From: Symsagittifera roscoffensis
Lineage: Eukaryota > Xenacoelomorpha > Acoela > Convolutidae
NCBI RefSeq assembly: GCF_963678635.1
Contig: NC_087065.1
Location: 39,807,430-39,871,429 of the forward strand
Reading direction: 5' to 3'
DNA: 64,000 nt
How positions within the stretch are numbered: the first letter of the stretch is position 1; the number at the start of each line of letters is the position of its first letter. The position numbers and the translations under genes were made by a program. Of this stretch, positions 26,800 through 39,300 are shown in pieces. The notes under the pieces were generated by a model, which was not told the origin of the DNA, made no database searches, and saw nothing but the letters and a program-made list of their open reading frames with translations.

Positions 26800-28320
26800 A
26801 GCTCACTATACTCGCTTTTGCTCTTGTCAACGTGCTCATAATTTCCAAAGTAATTCGTATAACGTTCGCAGCCCAAAACAGTTATAACTAACAAGCTGAG
26901 ATAGTGACGTGACTGAAAATAAATTGGGAGAATGTTTCCTCAGTTCAATTGATCGTAATTTGGGTACAATTATGAGAAATTGGTCCTGTTTATTTTCTGA
27001 AATGCTGAAAAACTTGAAAACAAGGGCAAAAAGCTGCTTCTAAAGCTTTTAGAATCATGATTTTTAACTGAGCGATATCAAAGTTTTTGAGACCCACTAA
27101 AAATAATTGTACCTCATTTTCTTCTTTGAAAGCTTTTATTTCGACATTAACTATCTCCTTGTTGTTAATTTCCCATGAATTTTTTAAAAGATTTTTCACT
27201 TTTTTCAGATTATTTTAAAATTTTTATTTCTAATATCTAGGCGGAAACCGAAAACTCAGTAGTTCATCAAGTAAGTTTCATTCCAATTTTGTACTTGTTG
27301 ATACCAAAAATAGTCCCTTGAAAATAACCAAGTCCCTTGAGAACAAGACACCTAGAGCTCTCAAATCGTTTAATATTTATGATTACACCTTTCAGAAAGA
27401 TGTCGCAGTATATTTTCAAACAAATTTCATGTTTTGTTACCTCTTAAAAGATCCCCCTCACCATTTTAAGGTTAAAAATTTAAAAAAAAAACGCCAATAT
27501 TGGGTTTGGATGACAGATAAGTCAACCCAATTATATGGTTGTTAAACCGTAAAATAAAATAAAGCGAGCAAATTTCAATATATAAACAATAGTGATTACA
27601 ATGTTCAATCTGAAAAGTTTTTGGCTGAACAAATTCTGCAAGATTTTTGAAATGAATAATTTATACACAAATTAGTTTTCAAAATTATAACATGCGAAAT
27701 GCATGCGGGACCTGTCTATCATAGTTTTTTTTTCGAGGGACCACTCTATCATAGTAGTACCCCCCAAAAACCTCCAACCCCCTCGTTTCTTGACATAACT
27801 TTGGGTTAAAACGTCTAACACTTTTTATAAAGAAGCCAATATTGCGGTATGAATCTATTCACAGTTTTGTGAGCAAAACATTCGACAAAAAAGTCTATTT
27901 CCCGGTCTGCTCAAGTTTTGATTGGGCGCGAGATACATTTTGAAGATTTTAATTAGTTTCAATTTTTTCAAGTTAGAAATAATCAATTCTTAGTTTGTTC
28001 TTTTTGAGGAATTTTTCGGCGGCTGCGACAGCAAGCTAACTGACGCGGAGACAACAGATTTTCATCAAATAAATGAAAATTGACAGAGAAAAACTGAGAA
28101 AAACAAACAATCTTTTTCAAAACTGCTATTCATGCAAATGTGCGATACCTTTTGATGTGAAAGATTTTTATGTGTGGCAATTGTATAGTAAATTGAGCGC
28201 TTGTAGTGCGACTGATTTTGTTGTTTTTATGATTGAATGAAATAGTGAGCTTCGCATCTTATCCTATTTTGAGCAAAAGGTTACAAAGACTGTAAGTTAA
28301 GACAAGCTCTGATGCAGGAG
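26800..28320. other. Gene-poor AT-rich stretch
   Basis: No exon supported. ORFs here are short, Lys/Phe-rich and lack splice-flanked coding character. Confidence 0.35.
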
Positions 28321-28334
28321 TGTGTAAAATATGT

Positions 28335-28465
28335 GCAGACGTGGTGCATATCTGTGCAGATCTGATACAAGTCTGAGCAGATCTGAGTCAGGTCTGAACC
28401 AAATCTGAGTCACGTGTGAATCAGATCTGATGCAGACTTGGAAAGCATGTGATCAGATCTGATTT
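28335..28465. repeat. Degenerate CAGATCTGA-rich repeat
   Basis: About a dozen imperfect copies of an 11-12 bp unit (CAGATCTGAT, CAGGTCTGA). A related array lies at 60690-60800, and shorter stretches at 26190-26215 and 59310-59345. Confidence 0.7.
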
Positions 28466-28870
28466 TCAATTATATATTTGGTACGGGTGCTTCAAAATTG
28501 GTGATGTTCTAGAAAACCCGTACCTACAAAATTTTTGAATTCTGCCAAGAAACACTTATTTTCCGATCTGAAATGTTGGTCAGAAATTCATTGCGAAATG
28601 TTTAAGTAAGCATGGATTTTCTAATCCAATATCTGGTCAAATAATTTTTAAGACTAGGCTATTTCTAGTCAGAAATTTTAACATTCTAACCTCATTTCTG
28701 GTCAGAAAATTTCCAAAACTAGGCTATTTCAAGCCAGAAAAAAAACTAATTCTTATCCAAATTGTTGTTCAAAGATTGGGGAAAAACTGTCATCTTGGAG
28801 CAAAAAAAAACTGTTTTAGTTCGAAAATCTTAATTTAATCTAAATAAATACAATGTGAACATAACACAGG

Positions 28871-29930
28871 TCAAAATATAATTAAATGAACATAAATGCA
28901 CTTGGTTAAGTGTGAGTCCCCGTTCGTAGTCTCTGATCTCCTGTCCGATGTGATATGAATAAAGGGTAAATTGCGACTACTATGACACTCTGACTGGTCC
29001 GACGCCTGGTTTACCTCCCCCGTGAGAGATGCAGAACGTTTGCCCCAAATTACCCCGGACGACAGTAACTCACTAGGGCGTTCATGTTGACCCATCCATG
29101 TAGAAATGGCCCCCGTAAAGGTGCACTATGTCCCGCATTCACTCTACACACAAAAGCACAGAGATACATATGTCTTAGCAAACACAAAGGCGTGCCGTCA
29201 ACAAAAATACGATACAAAAAACAGTAGCAGAACAGTAGCAGCTATTCAAGTAACTTTTATCCAAAGTCGAATTGCCAAGAAAACTGGCATGCGGCTGCAT
29301 TAGTCAATTCCGAACTCAATTTGTCTTCTTATACAATTTCTTTAAAAAATTTGGATCAAATCAAAGCTACAAAACTTTGCAGAAATTATTTTTCTCTCAT
29401 TGATGTCCTCCTCGAACACTCCGAAGTTAGAATGACAGCAGACGGAGTGTGTTTGTGTTTGTCTGCTAATTTGGTCATCTGCTCAATGGACACATTGCCC
29501 CTCCTTGTCCACGTCCAGTGGCACCACACGCAGTCCAGCCATCGGGGGCAGAGGCTGGGTTAGCGTCGTGGTCACAGTCACTCTTCGGAATCACACACAC
29601 CTGCCAAAAACAACCATCATAACTACACAGCACAACCAAAACATTACATAACACCAAAAATTTAAAAAAAAAATGAAAGTTTAATATTTCAAAGTAAAAA
29701 TTTAAAAAATGAAATAAGCAAAGATTTAAAGCATACTTAAATCATCCATTTGCGATCTATAAATCAAAGAGAATTCAATCTAGTTCAAGTTAGATCGGAA
29801 TAAAATCAAGCAAGGTGTGATCTCCCGTTGTACTTTTCTCTGGCTGTCTCCCCTGGACTGGTGGTATGCATCTATGGCCCTCAGTCCAGCATTCTTTCCT
29901 GGGCTCCACTGTCAAAACGTTCATAACTCT
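28871..29930 (-). other. Cluster of possible coding exons, including an EF-hand-like stretch
   Basis: GC content rises above the surroundings. Near 29450-29580 one frame reads GLRVVPLDVDKEG. The next frame continues NVSIEQMTKLADKH. Together they form an EF-hand calcium-loop pattern (D-x-D-x-x-G-x-V, with Gln at the last ligand position) broken by one extra G in a GGGG run. Other pieces with splice-like ends are about 29070-29165 (acceptor TGTGTAG, donor GTGAGT) and about 28910-28985 (FTLYSYHIGQEIRDYERGL). A piece at 29853-29928 encodes a Cys-containing stretch. No complete chain could be built, so this is an unresolved, possibly broken gene. Confidence 0.3.
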
Positions 29931-30309
29931 AGCAAAATGAAATATAAAAAAATGAAAATATGAATATAAAACTATAAAAATTTTTGAAATATAAAAATAA
30001 TTTGGCCCGGATAATATTGCTTCGTTTTCAGCGTTTATTGAGACTGCACTGTTCCAAGTAGTTGGAAAAATTTCAGTCAAAAAAGCACTACTTGTGGTGA
30101 GCCACTTCCAATGTTTTGAAATGTTTTTTTTTTCACTGCAGATACCAGCCCTCGAAAACCAACCCTCGAAAAACCAAACAAGTATATCCAGTCATGGTAC
30201 GGAAATGAATCGGAACTTATAGTCGCATTAGGGCAACTTGTGAATAGGATGCTTTTTTGACTATAAATGGCACAAATGTGGTCATTACCCAGAACCAAAC
30301 ACAAATTAT

Positions 30310-31061
30310 CAGGTTGTTTGTCGGAATTTGGTTAAGAAGCACATCTTTTGATTGAAGTTTTCGTCATTAAAATTAACGAGGTAAGACAATCTTTGGAAAT
30401 CAACACAAAATATTTCAAAAGCGGATGGACTGGTGAATTGAACTATCCAAAGAAAAAAAAACTTAAGCTGTATTTTTGACTGGACTGATAAAGCCCCTGA
30501 AAGAACTGAAATGCTAATGGTACTACGTTCAAAAAGGAATGACACAACGCTGAACTTCTGTTGAGAAGACAAAAACATTTTGCGGTGTTCAAAGTATTTT
30601 TACCATCACAATCAAAAGCTTTCGTAATCGCTTGCTAATTAAGAGTGAATGGGAATGCCAAAATCAGTAAAAACTGCTGAAATAAATTTTTTATGTACCA
30701 TGCGAGAGAGCAGCTTGTCCAATGACTTAACTTTCAAGTCATTATAATTCTGTAATTCTTATAATTCTTATAATTTCATCATTTTTGTCTTTTAAGATCG
30801 TTATTTATCGTTTAAAAAACCTAAGCGTTTGATTTCACTTGTTAAAACTGCAATTAGCAACTTTTGCAAAACATTGGACATTGTTTTGGTTTTTATTTGT
30901 TTCTGTGAAATAACAATCTTTACAAGATATAATTCCAGCCACAAGTTCGCTACAAATTGTATCATAGAAACAGCATAACCTTAAATTTGCGTAATGACTT
31001 CAATATAAATTCATGAAAACTCTGATCAGCTCCAAAGCAAATGCAACTAAAAAAAGCAATT

Positions 31062-31112
<51 letters not shown>

Positions 31113-33400
31113 TATATATAATTTTTTTTTGTTATCACATTTTCGTTATCACATCTTATGGTTATGATGGGAATTTGTAGTAAAAACCAGCATCAGGGGG
31201 TAAATGCTACCCGGTAGGTATCCGCAAGTACAATTACGGGAGGCAAAATTAAGACTAACTTGGAATCGGAACTGTTATTTTTGTGGGAAAAAAATGAAAA
31301 ACAAAAGTAAAAAACTAAGCATCAGAAACAGAGTCAAATAACTATAAGTACCAGGCTGCGAGTACTGAAAGATATACCAGAAAATCAATTGAATTCAACG
31401 TTCGATTCAGGGGGCAGTAACAGAGGTCACGGATGCCACACTTGACATTATGTGGGAATTAATAATCTTCTCATATTTTTGAGGAATTAAAGAAACTTTA
31501 TGCCCACTATCATCTTCAAGTTTATCTTATCCGCCAGTAAACTAGCTATTTACAAGACCACAAGGAATCTAATCTACCAGGAAAACAATATTAACAGATT
31601 TAACATATACATACGGAACAGCTTCCCGAAGAACTGGCAGCAAATAGGAAAGCGGTCCATGGAATGGACTTGGTAAAAAGCCCTATTGTGTCAGTGCTTG
31701 TCCACGATGATGCTGTTAAACAAAAAAAGGAGTCCACACCGACTCTCGTCATGACAACAGTATGAGGAAATCCCCTGCAAACAAAAATTGTCTCATTGAG
31801 AAGAAACTGAACGGAAAATGTGGGCTGCGTGTTAATATCTGAGAAAAAATGATTAAGAAATTAAATGAATTGCCATTTAATCCAAACTGGGTGGTTTCAA
31901 TTATGACAAAAAAACTTTATTACTCTAGTATTACACTCTAAAATACTTAAGGAAAAAAGTGACCATTTTTTTTTGATCCGATGCTAAGGAAAATTGTAAT
32001 CTAGTCTGTTTTAGTTGCTTTTCTTTTTTATTTCCACGCAACAGCAGGTGTCTCATATAATCATCCCAAATTGACACCCTTGCAGTTTTGATTCAATTTT
32101 CTTGATACAATTTCCCATAATTTCAGTGTCGTGAAAAAACCGGTTTGAATTTCATAGGTTTTTGTTTAGTATCAACCGAATAATGCGAGCGAGCATGCTT
32201 ATTTATGCGTAAATTAAGCATTTAACAACAACCCAGCCCATTCAAAATTAATTTTAAGTTTACTTTAGTAAGAAAAAATTGGTTGGAGTTTTTAACGCCA
32301 CTTTGATATTCAAAAATTCAAAAACGTCAAAAAATCAGCGAACAGTTGGGTCATTTTTCTTCAAAATTTTTTTTCACTTGTTTTATTTTACTACAAGTAT
32401 CAAATGTGCCCGAACAATATTGTTTTCAGATACTTTCATGACAACACGCAAAAAAAAATTTTTAAATAAAAAAAAAATTGATTTTTTTTGAGGCTTCAGA
32501 CGAATCATTTTGTGCCACTTGCACGGCAACCGGCTATCCTTGTTCTTTTTTTCTTTTTGTCTTCTTCTAAGTATCAAACTTTTATTTCGTTTAGCTTTCA
32601 GTTTTTTAGGTAGGCTATCTGAGGGAACAAAACAAATCAGTTTTCCAACAAAACCTCTTCAGGTCAGTCTGTGTGCGTTTCCAGCTGCGATACTGTAATT
32701 TATAATAGGAAAACGGCCCAATTAGTATTTTAAGCAAGACCATAAAACAGTTTGTGTAATTGTGGGGCTTCTCAATGGTCATATTTATTGAATAACGTTC
32801 TTCTTATGAAACTCAAACTGAATTTTTTTTGTAGTTCTCAGTGCATGTGTATTTTCAGCGTTGCTTTACGATCTTAAGATGACGATGGTATAAACGACCA
32901 GCTATTTACAACAAAGAAAGAAAAACTGAATGAGAAAATTGGGAGGCAAGAAACAAGAGAAGGAAGCGATGAAGGGGATGAAAGAATCTAATTCGCGTTT
33001 TGTACCTAAAACTTTGCGATATTCGTTTTAGTGCACAAAAAAAACAACAAACTTAAGCAAAAAGATGAAACCACCTAACATTTGTGCAATCTCTGCCCTG
33101 GCTTGGTTACATTTTGACAAGCCATATAAGCGGATTCCACAAACAAAAATGACTATTATGATTCTTTTAGAGTTGAGAAAACTAAATTACAAAAAAGGAA
33201 GATCTTCGCTATATTAAACTTTTTCAGCTAAGTAAAGAAGCCAAACAGTAAAAATATGTTAAACAGCGTTTTTTTTGTTAACAAAGACATAAAAGAAAAG
33301 TTTCTCAGTGTCTAAAACGCACGAGACCTTTCATCCGATCTTTTGAATATTATGAAATAGAAATAGAGCAATTTGCCTAATCTCCATAAATTATCTATTT
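30310..33400. other. Gene-poor stretch
   Basis: Contains a TA microsatellite and, at about 32505-32555, a plus-strand copy of repeat family C (CCACTTGCACGGCAACCGGC). No supported exon. Confidence 0.35.
31064..31120. repeat. (TA)n microsatellite
   Basis: More than 20 TA dinucleotides, interrupted near the right end. Confidence 0.95.
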
Positions 33401-34129
33401 AACTGGCAGTTGGCTTTACAAAGTTCTCACAAGAAGATCTTTCAAGTTCAAAAATACAATTTTCTCAATAATTGTGCTAGAGTTAAGACAATAAGGGGTA
33501 TTGGCATCTATATCAACACTGGACCGAACATGAAAAACGGAAGCAAAAAAAAACTACAAAAAATATTTTGTCAGTGGTCAAAAAAGGAGATGAAATCAGA
33601 AAATTGTAATCAACTGTATGAAAATTCAACCAAACTCGCTAAAATTAAAACCATCAAAAATCCGCATAACCTATTGGATGGAACTAAACACATTGTTCCA
33701 AAAAGTTGACTGGTTGTGATAGTTGCTGAAACTCAGTTGATAAAGCGACTGCAATTAAAATAGAATTAATTCTTAATCAATTGCATACGCTTAGCAGATC
33801 AGGTAATTTCAAACAACCACTCTCTAAATTTTTAAACTACGAGTTTTATCTTCCAGGATTTCTCAGATCATCAAAATTAGTTTGCAAATACTGGCGCAAG
33901 ACTTGCACAAAAAAAACATCTTTTTCGAAAAAGAGTGTAATCCATCAGCCGCAGTTGTCCTTTTTCAGTTAAAAAACTGATTTTTTTGAAGTCATTAAAG
34001 TCATCGAAAATCTAAACATTTAATGATTTACATATTTAAATGAATTCAAAAATGCTCTCGTCACACAATTAAAAAAAAATTAAATAGCACGTCCTCTGAC
34101 CAAAGCATCTAATTACTGCGTAAGACCAG

Positions 34130-35000
34130 GAGCCTAGCTAAAGTATTTACAAAGTGCAGAAACCTTCAAAATTTGAGGGAGGAAACTTCGATGACGCTCA
34201 GAATTATATATCAGTTTCGTGGGCCAGTTTGGTTTCAAATCAAAAAGGTACCTTGTTGACAACGTCATCATCACACTGTTGGAAGAGGTTTTATCATCGT
34301 TAAAGAACCAAAAGCCAACTATTTGGTATACTTATCAAGATCTCACTAAAACGTTTGATACAGTTGATAACTCTGAATTGCTATTTAAAATTTTTTTTTT
34401 GAATGAGAAAGCCTGTGCTGAAACTTTTGGAAAGTGATCTTGACAACATTCATCAGTACATTGAGACAAGTTCTTTTCAGACCGAATTTAAACTCTCAAG
34501 TTTCGGAGTATCCAGGTTTTCACTCTTGGACCAAATTTATACTTTTATACATAAGTTTTCATCAAATAGTCACATAACACAATGGCAACTTTGTACGCAG
34601 ATGAGATTGTTCTTAAATCCACAAAAAGCAGACTGTAAATCACCCATACATCAGCCAGGTTTTAAATAAAGTGGAATTCATCTCGACATCAAATTGGGTT
34701 TTCATTAGCCTAATGATCAAATAGAAATTTAGTTTTTCTGTTCTGTGGAGAAGTTTTTTTTAAATGACAGTGTTTTTAAAGGTACAGCAATTTATAGTGG
34801 CTAACAAAAACTAACATCATCCAGTCATCTATTATGGAGCTTTAGTTTATGCAATCACAGACGAAACCAAATCGTTAAACTGGAAATGAAAATCAGAAGA
34901 TTATTTGGAATAAGTTTTTTATAAACGCAGGATGGATTCAATTACTGAAATATGGATGAAATTAAAATTAGTACCGTCAGAGTTTTTTTGACGTACGAAA
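34130..35000 (+). pseudogene. Decayed non-LTR retrotransposon reverse transcriptase
   Basis: Plus-strand fragments in the right order but different frames: QFGFKSKRYLVDNVIITLLE and LTKTFDTVDNSELLFKI (RT domains 2-3) at 34219-34400, TLYADEIVL (a YADD-type catalytic site with Glu for the second Asp) near 34590, and HPVIYYGALVYA near 34825, a motif that follows RT in many LINEs. Frameshifts and stops separate them and the finger/palm parts are gapped. No endonuclease and no poly-A tail were located. Confidence 0.75.
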
Positions 35001-35850
35001 CTTTAAAATTAACCTGGAAAATAACTCGACAAGTAAGATCGCTCCCGAGAGATATGCCAAAACTGCGCCACAGTTAAGCACGCTATATACGAGAAAATCA
35101 AATTAAAACTTAAGTCTAAATAGAATTGAACTCAACACAGGGTTGCTTAGATCTTAAATTCAAATATTATTTAATAAGGAATTGTTTTCTCTCCTTTTTG
35201 GTAAGGGCTTCTCTCAATCGATTGAACAGTTTTTATTATAAATATTTGGAAGTTTTCATAAATTTTCTATATTCCAGAAAACTTGACTTTATTGGGCATG
35301 TTTCGAGATTTTATAAGAATTTATAGAACTTGTTTCTGTTAGTTTCTAGTTTATGGATGACGTCTACCAAGAGAAGAAAATTAAATTTTCAATGAAAAGG
35401 GTTGAAAGTAGGGTATAAAAGGGTGTACCTTTAATGAAAATTTACCAGTAGAACGATAAATTGGATCTACGAAAATAGATTTTGGTTCTCCGCTGGATGA
35501 GACGCCTGAAAACAGGCGGTGCTGACTTAATGGTGTTCTGCCATACTGTTCAAATTAATGTTTGTAGTTTTTTTTATAGAACTTTACCTAGATATCGTTT
35601 GGAACACAAACTTATTCTTATTATGGTTCCTATCGCATTCTTAGCTGGTGTTTAAGCAGTTCGAAACAGACTCAGGACTTTAGCAAACATGAAAGTTTCA
35701 GGTTCTTTAATTTAATGTAAAACATTAAAACCAAGCTACACATTTTCTTGCTACAAAACTGATAATTTATCATTAAACATTGTCATTTACAAAAATTGCC
35801 GAAAATGTTGAATTTTTTTACAATCATTTCATAATTTGTTTTGATTTGTT

Positions 35851-36355
35851 TCATTGTCTAGGATTAAACAGTTCTAATGTAGTTGCTAGCATTGTATTCA
35901 TAGAGTGCTCGTTGTTGTCGTCTGAAAAAATTCCCGAGTCGGCTTGATGTCCTTTGTTCTCATTGGCCGGCGAGTAAGCTTGTTGCTGAGTGGCCCACGA
36001 GATTGAAGACGAGGAACTGTTACTGTTACTTTGCATCATTGAGTTGAGGTCAAACATGGGAAAGGCGCCCGTCTCGTGATTGCTTGTCGTCGAAAACTGG
36101 GATTGTAGCATCGGAGGACCTCCTTGATGACTCATCATGTTGGGTTTTATTCTCAGGTTGGCCAGCCGGTCCGGACTGATTGACGACTGAGTTCGCTGCG
36201 GTTTCGTGGGTTGCTGCTGTTGCTGTTGTGGGTGGGGCAGTTGGTGAGGGGAGGTTCCGGGCGAGTGAGATCGTCTTACGGGTGTGTCACAATCGGTGTT
36301 GAACACAGCGTTGTTGTAAGGCTGGATTGAGTTATTGTTGTAGCTGCTCTGGCTT
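35851..36355 (-). CDS. TIAM: TIAM last exon: low-complexity C-terminal tail
   Basis: 168 residues rich in Ser, Gln, Asn and Pro, including a QQQQQQ run and Ser-Pro sites (SHSPGTSP, SISPDR), ending FNPRQ and TGA. No domain. This is a typical disordered regulatory tail after PHc. Confidence 0.9.
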
Positions 36356-39300
36356 CTAAAAAATAAAATGAACTGATTTTGAAAATTTTGATCTGAGTTA
36401 TAACATTTTCAATTTTTTTTGTTCTCTTAATCGAAAATTGAGCAGCACTCAAGCAAGCTTCAATGAATAAAGAGGATAATTCCCCCCCCCCCCCCCCCCC
36501 CGAAATTTCTGAACACCTAATTGCATTTATTTGCTAGAGGATACAGTCGGTTGTGATTCTAACGGGTCAGACTCAGAAGTTATCGAACTTGCTTAAGCAA
36601 CGACGTTATCGAACTTGCTTAAACAACGATTCAGACTCAGAAGTTATCGAACTTGATTAAACAACGACGTTGCTACAGAATTTGCCTCTGCTTCTCTTTT
36701 TAGCAACATATGTCAACATGTGCTTACTTACAGGGATCTGGGTACTGCAGTTTCCGACACACGACTCACGCTTCGTCTCGTCTTGCTCGCATTCAATCTT
36801 TGAGTTTCGCGAATTGAAGAGCGAATGGCCCTGAGAAACGACTCCTTTGTGTTCAGAGCCCTACTCGCCATTCTCAGCACCTATAAAAACAACAGATTAT
36901 GTTCTAACCGTTAGATCAAGTTTTACCAAATAACATGTGGTCTAATGATTAGTACGCACCCTCCATAAATAGATAAAATAAATTTGTCATAACTATGGAA
37001 ATATTGCTTGCCTTTATCTCGTTTATCGACCCATTTACAACATGAAATACCTACAATTTTTATAATGGTTTTATATCTAATAAATTAATGTTCAAATTGA
37101 ACTTCAGATGACAATTTTAAGGCCATTTGTTTTTGTCACGGATCATTCGTTCGTTTCATCGATCAAAAGCGATGTAGTGTAGTTTAAACATCTTGAGAGT
37201 TATGATAAAAATCAACTTCAATGGTAATTTGACATCAATCATAAACTCAAAATTATGGTAATTTGACTAATTGCATTATGATTTTTAGAGGACATGTTGG
37301 CGTGAACAGCAACCCACCTGAGTCTGGGCTCCCCTGTGGACGACTAAGTCCCACAGGAACAGGCGGTCTTGTTCTCTGTTTACAGACCCATGCACTTCCA
37401 CAGCTGAGATGGGCAGTAGAAACTGCACGTTTGAGACTGCCTCTTCAAATTTGGACTCTTTGGACGGCATCTGCGAAGAAGAATGTTTTAAAAAATCTCA
37501 GTTAATGCCGTTTTCAGCTTGCCAGAAAGTAATCCCAGATGCATTGCAAAAGTAAACAATTTTCATTGAAAATTGTTTGAAAATGGTCGTATTCAGAAAA
37601 CGGGGAGCTTAAAATACAGATAGACCAAATTGAAATAATTATCTGAATTGCAAACAGTTATGACTCACTGATCGCTTTTTACTCCTATTTTTCTCCCTGT
37701 TGTAGCCCACGAGAACTATGGCTCTCTTGAACACAAAAATGATGACCTCGATCTCCCCATTGCCTATTCTAATCTTCTTCGGTATGACTTCTTCAGGGCA
37801 GTTGAGCCATATAGCGGAGCCATACATCTGTAACTCGTCCATAGGTATATCACAGTTCATGTCAACTCGCTGTTCACTTAGTAGATCGTCGAATATGGAT
37901 CCATACTCCTCGTGGATTCTTTTCATATCATTTATCAATTCAGCTACACTTTCCATATGATTCGTGGCCATCACAAGGGCGCCCTGCTCAGGACACCCTT
38001 CGGGTATAAAAGCTTTGACCTCTCGTAGCAAGAGGGGATATTTTAGAATTCTTTGGATGGGTTTAATAAGATACGATTCAAGTGACTTTGAGTGCTCGTT
38101 CTCAGGGTTGGTTCGTTCCAGAAAGAAAAGGAATTCGGGCATGGTTCGCGCTAAACAAAAGAAGACTTGTCATAACGCGGCTATTGAAGTAAATAGGTGG
38201 TGTTTGCGGAGTGTGCCACGTTTTTAGCATGAGCGTATCAAACTATACGTTCATGCGCTCAATCTTTTAAAGAAAAAGTACTCACAGCTATCAAAGACCT
38301 TCTGCGCCTTAGAGTGGTTTGCACAGAAAGAACTGTACATCTTGAATCCGTCCACGCATTGAGAGAACACGTCACACAGCTCCATCAAAATATTCTGGAA
38401 GGATGCCAGCTCAGGTAGAGAGAACAGGTCCTGCGACGTCAGAACTGAACGCAGCCGGGACAGGAATTGCTGCTGTTGAAATGACACGATATCACGCGTG
38501 TTCTTGGCCAGCACCAGAAGCTAAAAAAAATCAAGCTCATAAACTTTATGGGGTCAGCAAGGATCACTTTCGTCACTTATGTGAATTAAATGTATTCTTT
38601 TGCGTATTTTACCAGCGAATCAAAAATTTTCAAAGAAAAAATTCTTCTTTGATTATTTCGACTGGGGTGAAAAGACTGATTGTAAATTTCAGTCTGTGTT
38701 TTTTAGTTTATATAAGGACATCAAATCCCAGTTTAGATCAAATAGACAAACCACTCACCTCACTCGAGTGTAGAAAAGTTGTGTTGGCCAAGGGCTCCAG
38801 ATATTTTTCCAGAAGATAGTCCAGATCCTGAAAACCAATTTGAATTAACTTGGTCAATTGATAAATACTTAACTGAAACTTCATTGACAATTTATAATAG
38901 TAAATTATAGTTAATCTGAAATATTCGAACGGTTGTTTCGTCTGAGAAAAATGACTGCCGCACTGCAGAACTTCAAAATAAACAAAAATGATATCTCACT
39001 TTGATGTATTTTTCCTCTGAGTTCAGCAACTCCTGAAGAGTGCATGCCAGTTTGTAAGTCTCCGGTGACGTCATCATGTTCTCTGGCACCAATTGGCTGT
39101 CTCGATTGCAGGACACCTTCCTTGCCAGACCTCCTCTAACTGTGGTGTCAGGTAGGTGTCCTCCGCTAGCTCCACTACCACTTCCACAGCCGCTACTGCT
39201 ACCGTTGCTACTCAATTGGTCTGAATTGGCCTCAGACACCTGCGATCTGCGATGGTGATCGTTGTGTTCTGCAAAAAACAGCAACATTTTGAAAACTATA

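Noticed and set aside
29475-29600. Cys-rich secreted-domain reading of the 29.5 kb region
   Set aside because: No known cysteine pattern fits, and the EF-hand reading over the same bases is more specific.
36482-36501. Poly-C runs considered as telomere-like or regulatory signals
   Set aside because: Simple homopolymers recur in and outside MITEs, and their lengths are unreliable in an assembly.
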